Part shown: positions 6,358-10,636 of the stretch, in pieces
Position numbering within the stretch: the stretch's first letter is position 1
How the letters are laid out: each line of letters starts with the position of its first letter
Source: Chloroflexota bacterium
GTDB lineage: Bacteria > Chloroflexota > Dehalococcoidia > GIF9 > UBA5629
DNA: 10,636 nucleotides
NCBI GenBank assembly: GCA_026389675.1
Contig: JAPLHJ010000107.1
Location: 1 to 10,636, forward strand
Direction: 5' to 3'
The notes under the pieces: generated by a model
What the model saw: only the letters and a program-made list of their open reading frames with translations
What the model was told of the DNA's origin: nothing
The model's database searches: none
Program-made: the position numbers and the translations under genes

Positions 6358-7188
6358 TTATTTCGCGGCGTAGCGGCGCCTTACGATCAATTTATCGGAT
6401 ACTTTGCCCACGCGTGTCCTGTGTCCCAATGCCGGCTTGCCCTGTGGTGTCTTGGGATGCATACCGCGTGGTGACCGGCCTTCGCCGCCGCCATGCGGAT
6501 GATCGCGGGGGCTCATAGCGGAACCCCTTACCTTGGGCCGTCGTCCCAGCAAGCGTACTCGTCCTGCTTTACCATGTTTAATATTCTGGTGGTCCAGGTT
6601 TCCTACCTGGCCGATGGTAGCCCTGCATTCATTCATAAAGCGGCGTACTTCACCGGAAGGCAGGCGGACCATCGTATATTTATCTTCCCTGCCCAGTATC
6701 TGGGCCGAGGTGCCCGCGCTCCTGACGATCTGGCCACCCTTGTTGGGTTCAAATTCCAGGTTATGCACTGCGGTACCTGCGGGGATGAGTCCCAGGGGCA
6801 GGTTATTGCCCGGCTTGACCTCAGCGTTTTCCCCGGCCTGAACAGTGTCGCCAACGCCCAGACCAAGCGGGCAAAGCATATAGCGCTTCTCGCCGTCAGC
6901 ATAAAAGATCAAGGCGATGCGTGCCGTGCGGCCGGGATCATATTCAATAGCGGCCACTTTCCCGGGTACTCCGAGCTTATCCCTCTTGAAGTCAATAATG
7001 CGTGTCTTCTGTTTAGCCCCGCCACCCCTGTGGCGCGTTGTTATCACGCCCCTGCTGTTTCTACCCGCTTTCCTTTTCTTGGGTACCAGCAGAGCTTTTT
7101 CCGGCACCGTTTTGGTGATATCTTCAAACGATATCTTTACCATTCCACGGCGCCCGGGGGATGTAGGGCGAAATGTCTTTAAAGCCAA
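6358..7188 (-). CDS. rplB: 50S ribosomal protein L2 (uL2)
   Basis: uL2 is one of the most conserved 50S proteins, needed for subunit association and close to the peptidyl-transferase centre. The 276-residue product has the usual length. The N-terminus is (TTG)ALKTFRPTSPGRRGM, followed by the OB-fold region (RHRGGGAKQKTRIIDFKRD, about 52-70), the SH3-like domain (PLGLIPAGTAVHNLEF) and the C-terminal DHPHGGGEGRSPRG stretch with H230 and H232, equivalent to the functionally important His region of E. coli L2. The TTG at 7188 is supported by the family N-terminus and by AGGAG 9 nt upstream. It follows the bS22-like gene by 20 nt. Confidence 0.97.
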   Translation of the reverse strand: MALKTFRPTSPGRRGMVKISFEDITKTVPEKALLVPKKRKAGRNSRGVITTRHRGGGAKQKTRIIDFKRDKLGVPGKVAAIEYDPGRTARIALIFYADGEKRYMLCPLGLGVGDTVQAGENAEVKPGNNLPLGLIPAGTAVHNLEFEPNKGGQIVRSAGTSAQILGREDKYTMVRLPSGEVRRFMNECRATIGQVGNLDHQNIKHGKAGRVRLLGRRPKVRGSAMSPRDHPHGGGEGRSPRGMHPKTPQGKPALGHRTRVGKVSDKLIVRRRYAAK

Positions 7189-7197
7189 ATCTAATTA

Positions 7198-7202
7198 CTC
7201 CT
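7198..7202 (-). promoter_or_regulatory. Ribosome binding site of rplB (decides the TTG start)
   Basis: On the minus strand this reads AGGAG within GTAGGAGT, 9 nt before the TTG of rplB. No family-consistent ATG is available, so this site supports the TTG. Confidence 0.75.
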
Positions 7203-7208
7203 ACATTA

Positions 7209-7304
7209 TTAAGCGTGGCGTCTTTGCCATCGGCTCTTTCTCAGAAGCTTACGATGCTTGTGTTTCGCCATCTTTTTTTTGCGTTTCTTTATAACAGAAC
7301 CCAA
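7209..7304 (-). CDS. Small basic ribosomal protein, bS22 / AURKAIP1-COX24 family
   Basis: This is a 31-residue gene filling the otherwise empty rplW-rplB gap. Its product reads (TTG)GSVIKKRKKK followed by MAKHKHRKLLRKSRW and QRRHA. This matches gaplessly the core known from actinobacterial bS22 (GSVIKKRRKRM, KKHRKLL, R.QRR) and the C-terminal domain of mitochondrial mS38/AURKAIP1 and yeast Cox24. These bind the 30S or small mitoribosomal subunit near the decoding region. The start is TTG at 7304, backed by AGGAG 6 nt upstream. The stop TAA leaves 20 nt to rplB, and rplW ends 17 nt before the start. About 19 of 31 residues are Lys, Arg or His, as expected for an rRNA-threading peptide. Its frame crosses an 8-T run (7273-7280, plus strand), yet the family match holds on both sides. 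Function is inferred from family similarity recalled, not searched. Confidence 0.88.
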   Translation of the reverse strand: MGSVIKKRKKKMAKHKHRKLLRKSRWQRRHA

Positions 7305-7310
7305 TTTATA

Positions 7311-7315
7311 CTCCT
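7311..7315 (-). promoter_or_regulatory. Ribosome binding site of the bS22-like gene
   Basis: On the minus strand this is AGGAG, 6 nt upstream of the TTG at 7304 (AGGAG-TATAAA-TTG). It is among the best SD sites in the window. It supports translation of the tiny gene from TTG rather than from the internal ATG at 7271, which has no SD. Confidence 0.8.
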
Positions 7316-7321
7316 GTTATC

Positions 7322-7606
7322 TTACACTCCCTCAAAGAACTGTATTTTGTCGCCTTCTTTGAGTGTAACAATCGCTTTCTTCCATGAAGGGTGGGCTACC
7401 GCCCTCCTGCCCATGCGTTTGACTTCGCCGGGAACCCTGATCATGTTAACGCCAACCACCCCCACGTTGAAGGCCTTCTCAACGGCCTCCCTAACCTGGT
7501 CCTTGTTAGCTCTTTTATCAACTTCAAAAACATATTTGTTGCCTTCAGAGAGCCTGGTGCTCTTTTCTGTTACCAGGGGCCTGCGTAAAACTTCATATAA
7601 ATTCAT
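7322..7606 (-). CDS. rplW: 50S ribosomal protein L23 (uL23)
   Basis: uL23 sits at the exit-tunnel rim and is the main docking site of trigger factor and SRP. The 94-residue product has the usual length. It shows LYEVLRRPLVTEKSTRL (about 3-19), the strand KYVFEVDKRANKDQVREAVE (about 24-43), FNVGVVGVNMIRVPGEVKRM and the end WKKAIVTLKEGDKIQFFEGV. The ATG at 7606 lies 24 nt after rplD, with AGAGGA about 11 nt upstream. A 17-nt gap separates its stop from the bS22-like gene. Confidence 0.97.
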   Translation of the reverse strand: MNLYEVLRRPLVTEKSTRLSEGNKYVFEVDKRANKDQVREAVEKAFNVGVVGVNMIRVPGEVKRMGRRAVAHPSWKKAIVTLKEGDKIQFFEGV

Positions 7607-7630
7607 CTTGCTAATAATCCTCTCGGAGCC

Positions 7631-8284
7631 TTATGCTGCCTTCCCCTTGCTTTTCGCCTCTTTCTTGTCCCAAAGATCTTCAATACGTCGAACGGCGTCA
7701 ACGTCGAGAACCAGCACTTTATAGGAAAGCAGGTCTGCCACATTGAGCATCGCAACCGCGGTGGTTTTGATGCCCGCTAGGTTTGAACTCGCCATCGTTA
7801 CGTAATCGTTGCCCAGCGCAACGCCGATGATGGCTGTATTATCAACGCCCAGGGCATCCAGAATCTCCGACATGAATTTAGTTTTAGGCTCGCTGAGCTC
7901 CAACTTCTTTAAAATCTTGATCTCACCATCGCGCATTTTGCCGGAAAGCACACTGCGCAGGGCCAACCGGCGCATTTTTTTGGGCATGTCCTGCCGGTAG
8001 CTCCTGGGATGCGGGCCGAATACGACGCCGCCACCTTTCATCAGGGGCGAACTCGCCCCGCCGCGCCTGGCCCGGCCGGTGTGTTTCTGCGCATATTGCT
8101 TCTTGGTGCTCCTGCTGACATCCGAGCGCGTTTGCGTATCGGCAGTGCCCTGGCGGCGGTTGGCTAACTGCATCAGCAGCGCCTGGTGTACGACCGCCTC
8201 ATTGAAGGCCTCACCAAACACGTAATCGCTGACTTTGATCTTGCCTGCTTTTTCGCCTTTTAAATCAAATACTTCTAATTCCAC
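7631..8284 (-). CDS. rplD: 50S ribosomal protein L4 (uL4)
   Basis: uL4 has a globular domain on the 50S surface and a long loop reaching the exit-tunnel constriction; in E. coli it also represses the S10 operon. The 217-residue product has the usual length. It starts (GTG)ELEVFDLKGEKAGKI. The tunnel loop region contains RSDVSRSTKKQYAQKHTGRA (about 53-72) and then RRGGASSPLMKGGGVVFGPH. The middle has KKMRRLALRSVLSGK. The C-terminus is DVDAVRRIEDLWDKKEAKSK and a basic tail. The GTG start at 8284 has AAAGG 8 nt upstream and lies 12 nt after the rplC stop. No anomaly. Confidence 0.96.
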   Translation of the reverse strand: MELEVFDLKGEKAGKIKVSDYVFGEAFNEAVVHQALLMQLANRRQGTADTQTRSDVSRSTKKQYAQKHTGRARRGGASSPLMKGGGVVFGPHPRSYRQDMPKKMRRLALRSVLSGKMRDGEIKILKKLELSEPKTKFMSEILDALGVDNTAIIGVALGNDYVTMASSNLAGIKTTAVAMLNVADLLSYKVLVLDVDAVRRIEDLWDKKEAKSKGKAA

Positions 8285-8296
8285 TGTAATAACCTT

Positions 8297-8822
8297 TTAC
8301 GATGCTTTCTCGATCAACAGTATCCCGCCTTTAGCGCCAGGAACTGCACCTTTCAGCAGCACAACATTCTTAGCGGTGTCGACCTCGACCACTTCGAGGT
8401 TAAGTGCGGTCACCTTGCGGGCGCCCATATGGCCGGCCATGCGTAATCCCTTGAAAACCCGGCCTGGGGTGGTGGTGGAACCTATGGAACCGGGCGCGCG
8501 GTGCCTGTCGGACTGGCCGTGAGTCTTCGGTCCACCCTTGAAATGATACCTTTTTTTGCCCGACCTGGTAATCTTTTACATCGTCAAGGCGTAATTCGCG
8601 GAGGTACCTGTAATTGCCGTTCTCCTTAAGATGTCCCTTTTCAGCCTTGTTGAGCTTCTTGGATTCACCAAATCCTATCTGGACAGCATTATACTTGTCC
8701 TTCTCGATGGTCTTGACCTGTGTAACACAGCAGGGACCCGCTTCGATGGCCGTCACGGCTATCTCCACGTTTTCCCTGTATAACTGTGTCATTCCTATTT
8801 TTCTACCAAGTATGCCAGCCAT
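8297..8822 (-). pseudogene. rplC: 50S ribosomal protein L3 (uL3), broken: internal deletion plus frame change
   Basis: uL3 starts 50S assembly and reaches the peptidyl-transferase centre. As written the gene cannot make it. From the ATG at 8822 (AGGAA 8 nt upstream) the frame gives 89 good L3 residues: MAGILGRKIGMTQLY, VTAIEAGPCCVTQVKT, YNAVQIGFGE, then YLRELRLDDVKDYQVGQ. At the A7 run (8551-8557) the frame becomes foreign and stops at 8400. The +1 frame from about 8551 resumes L3 as RYHFKGG, GPKTHGQSDRHRAPGSIG, TPGRVFKGLRMAGHMG, KVTALNLEVVEVD and GAVPGAKGG, ending with TAA at 8297. The 173-174 recovered residues compare with about 205 usual. The missing part is the highly conserved segment with the DVTGTSKGKGF-type motif. 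A sequence or assembly error is the likeliest explanation. Confidence 0.9.
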
Positions 8823-8833
8823 ATCTTAAATTC

Positions 8834-9142
8834 CTACAATCTAATATCAATTTCCACGCCTGACGGCAATTGCAATTGCGTCAAAGCGTCAATCGTCTTA
8901 GTGGTCGGCCCGACTATATCGATCAGCCTTTTGTGAGTGCGTATTTCAAACTGCTCACGGGAATCCTTATCAATAAAACTTGACCTGATTACGCAAAATT
9001 TCTCAATCCTGGTCGGCAGCGGCACCGGGCCTATCACTTCGGCGCCTGATTTAATGGCAGTGTCGATAATCTGCCCGACTGACTGGTCGACCAGCCTGTG
9101 ATCGTATCCCCGCAATTTAATTCTTATCTTCTGCTTGGTCAT
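8834..9142 (-). CDS. rpsJ: 30S ribosomal protein S10 (uS10 / NusE)
   Basis: uS10 is a 30S head protein that also acts as NusE, linking ribosome and RNA polymerase through NusG and NusB. The 102-residue product has the usual length. It begins MTKQKIRIKLRGYDHRLVDQ, continues IGPVPLPTRIEKFCVIRSSF (about 37-56), then REQFEIRTHKRLIDI, and ends LPSGVEIDIRL. Its ATG is directly next to the fusA TAA (0 nt, TAAATG), so no room exists for an S10 leader or a tuf gene. The gap to rplC is 11 nt. Confidence 0.97.
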   Translation of the reverse strand: MTKQKIRIKLRGYDHRLVDQSVGQIIDTAIKSGAEVIGPVPLPTRIEKFCVIRSSFIDKDSREQFEIRTHKRLIDIVGPTTKTIDALTQLQLPSGVEIDIRL

Positions 9143-10636
9143 TTACCTACCCTTTGATTTAGCTAACATTTCTTCACGTATATTGGCGGGCACTTCACTG
9201 TACTGCTGGAATTCCATCGAAGAAGTAGCCCTGCCCTGTGTCAGCGACCTTAATGTAGTTGCATAGCCGAAAGATTCCGCCAGCGGTATAAAGCAGTGGA
9301 TAACGCAGGTCTCGCCGTGCGTTTCAATTCCCTGTATCTGCCCACGCCTCGAATTCAAGTCTCCGATGACTTCACCCATAAAAGAGGACGGCGTAACGCA
9401 TTCAAGGCGCATAATGGGTTCCAGGATAACCGGCTTGGCTTTGGTGACACCCTCTTTGAGGGCTATCGAACCGGCCATCTTGAATGCCATCTCCGATGAA
9501 TCGACGTCGTGTTCACTGCCGTCGAATACCGATACCTTAATATCGACAAGCGGGTATCCGCTCACACCGCCGGTGTCAAGCGCTTCACGCACACCTGCTT
9601 CGATAGCCGGTATGTACTGCCTTGAGATATCGCCGCCACGGACGGCGTTAACAAATATAAATCCGCTGTTGCGCTCTCCCGGCTCGATCTTCAGCCAGCA
9701 GTGTCCGTATTGCCCGTGGCCGCCCGTCTGCCGGATGAAGCGGCCTTCAGCCTCGACCGGGATGGTAATGGTTTCCTTATATGCTACCTGCGGATTCCCT
9801 ACGCTGACCTGCACTCCGAACTCCCTCATCATACGGTCGATAAGGACCTCAAGGTGCAATTCACCCATGCCCGATATAATCGTCTGGCCGGTCTCCTCGT
9901 TGGTTCGGATCTTGAAAGTCGGGTCCTCTTCGGCCAGCTTCCCCATGGCATCGCCTAATTTATCCTGGTCAGCCTTGCTCTTGGGCTCAACCGCCATGGA
10001 GATCACCGGCTCGGGAAACTTTATATCCTCCAGCAAGACAGACTGCCCTGCCCCGCAGAGCGTGTCACCTGTGAAGGTGTTCTTCAGGCCGAGGGTCGCG
10101 GCGATGCACCCGGTATCCACCTCGTCTATCTCCTCCCGCTTATTAGCATGCATGAGGAGCAGCCGTCCCAGCCTTTCCCTGTTTTGCCTGCTGGCATTGT
10201 ATATCTGGGCCCCTACCTTGATGCTGCCCGAGTATACCCTGAAATAGACCAGTCTGCCGACAAAAGGATCGGACACTACTTTAAATGCCAGAGCTGTAAA
10301 GGGAGCATCATCACTGGCCGGGCGCGTTACTTCCTCGCCGGTTTCGGTATCCATAACCTTGAGCGGCGGCTTATCCAGCGGTGAAGGCAGGTAATCTACG
10401 ACGGCATCCAGCACCAGCTGGATACCTTTATTGCGCAGCGCGCTGCCGCACACGATAGGCACGATCCTGTTTGCGATCGTAAGCCGTCTGAGTGCTGCCT
10501 TGATATCCTCTTCACTTATCCCGCGGTTATCGACATATTTGAGCATAAGCTGGTCGTCTTGCTCCGCCAGCTTCTCGATCATATCGTGCCTGGCCTGTTC
10601 TACCATTTCTCTCAAATCCAGCGGGATTTCGATTTC
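9143..10636 (-). CDS. fusA: Elongation factor G, C-terminal ~497 residues (5' end outside the window)
   Basis: EF-G is the GTPase that drives tRNA-mRNA translocation and, with RRF, ribosome recycling. The frame is open to base 10636, so about 190-200 N-terminal residues (most of the G domain) lie outside. In order: end of the G domain with GSALRNKG (fragment residues about 64-71) and DAVVDYLPSP; domain II with ALAFKVVSDPFVGRLVYFRV and GDTLCG; domain III with EDPTFKIRTNEETGQTIISG and GELHLEVLIDRMM; domain IV with RQTGGHGQYGH and HDVDSSEMAFK, whose tip loops enter the decoding centre; and domain V with ILEPIMRLECVTP, GDLNSRRGQI and FGYATTLRSLTQGRAT. It ends AKSKGR. The sequence looks like canonical EF-G rather than LepA, TetM or RF3. 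Confidence 0.96.
   Translation of the reverse strand, partial: EIEIPLDLREMVEQARHDMIEKLAEQDDQLMLKYVDNRGISEEDIKAALRRLTIANRIVPIVCGSALRNKGIQLVLDAVVDYLPSPLDKPPLKVMDTETGEEVTRPASDDAPFTALAFKVVSDPFVGRLVYFRVYSGSIKVGAQIYNASRQNRERLGRLLLMHANKREEIDEVDTGCIAATLGLKNTFTGDTLCGAGQSVLLEDIKFPEPVISMAVEPKSKADQDKLGDAMGKLAEEDPTFKIRTNEETGQTIISGMGELHLEVLIDRMMREFGVQVSVGNPQVAYKETITIPVEAEGRFIRQTGGHGQYGHCWLKIEPGERNSGFIFVNAVRGGDISRQYIPAIEAGVREALDTGGVSGYPLVDIKVSVFDGSEHDVDSSEMAFKMAGSIALKEGVTKAKPVILEPIMRLECVTPSSFMGEVIGDLNSRRGQIQGIETHGETCVIHCFIPLAESFGYATTLRSLTQGRATSSMEFQQYSEVPANIREEMLAKSKGR

Noticed and set aside
7209..7271. Internal ATG start (20 residues) for the bS22-like gene
   Set aside because: It would remove the conserved GSVIKKR part and has no SD, whereas the TTG at 7304 has AGGAG at 6 nt and gives the family length.
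8400..8550. The zero-frame tail of rplC (about 50 residues rich in Arg, His and Pro) as a novel C-terminal extension
   Set aside because: The +1 frame of the same DNA encodes canonical L3 sequence throughout, so the zero-frame tail is a frameshift product.
9366..10247. Long open frame (293 codons) on the plus strand opposite fusA
   Set aside because: It is antisense to a clearly conserved EF-G reading frame, its translation resembles no family I know, and it arises from codon bias of the real gene.
1..10636. Mobile elements, CRISPR arrays, tRNA or rRNA genes, intrinsic terminators, riboswitches
   Set aside because: No repeats, terminal inverted repeats, GC-rich hairpin plus T-run between genes, or RNA-gene signatures were seen. 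After annotation the longest gap is 24 nt.

Overview
The window is one uninterrupted stretch of the bacterial str/S10/spc ribosomal-protein operon, with every gene on the minus strand. In transcription order (right to left) it reads fusA (3' part), rpsJ, rplC, rplD, rplW, a very small bS22-type gene, rplB, rpsS, rplV, rpsC, rplP, rpmC, rpsQ, rplN, rplX, rplE, rpsN (zinc form), rpsH, rplF, rplR, rpsE, rpmD, rplO and secY (5' part). Intergenic gaps are 0-24 nt and several genes overlap. No internal promoter, terminator, mobile element, tRNA or CRISPR is visible.

The gene order is that of Bacteria. I infer Chloroflexota, perhaps Dehalococcoidia-like, with moderate to low confidence. The reasons are fusA followed directly by rpsJ with no tuf between them, the style of the uL3, uL2 and uL4 sequences (for example GPKTHGQSDRHRAPGSIG in uL3), and the zinc-type uS14. 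Nine of 23 visible starts are GTG or TTG, most of them backed by good Shine-Dalgarno sequences.

Region by region: 9143-10636 holds the C-terminal ~497 residues of EF-G. 4134-9142 is the S10 operon (uS10 to uS17). 161-4132 is the spc operon (uL14 to uL15). 1-159 is the start of SecY. Together they supply proteins for both ribosomal subunits, the translocation GTPase, and the membrane channel for nascent chains.

Two things stand out. First, the 133-nt gap between rplW and rplB is filled by a 31-codon gene at 7209-7304, starting with TTG behind an AGGAG site. Its product matches the bS22/AURKAIP1-COX24 family of tiny basic small-subunit proteins. Second, rplC is broken as written: at an A7 run (8551-8557) the reading frame shifts, and roughly 28-30 codons of the conserved uL3 core are missing, although both flanking parts are well conserved. 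Because uL3 is normally indispensable and all neighbours are intact, a sequence or assembly error is the most likely cause, but a real lesion cannot be excluded from this window.
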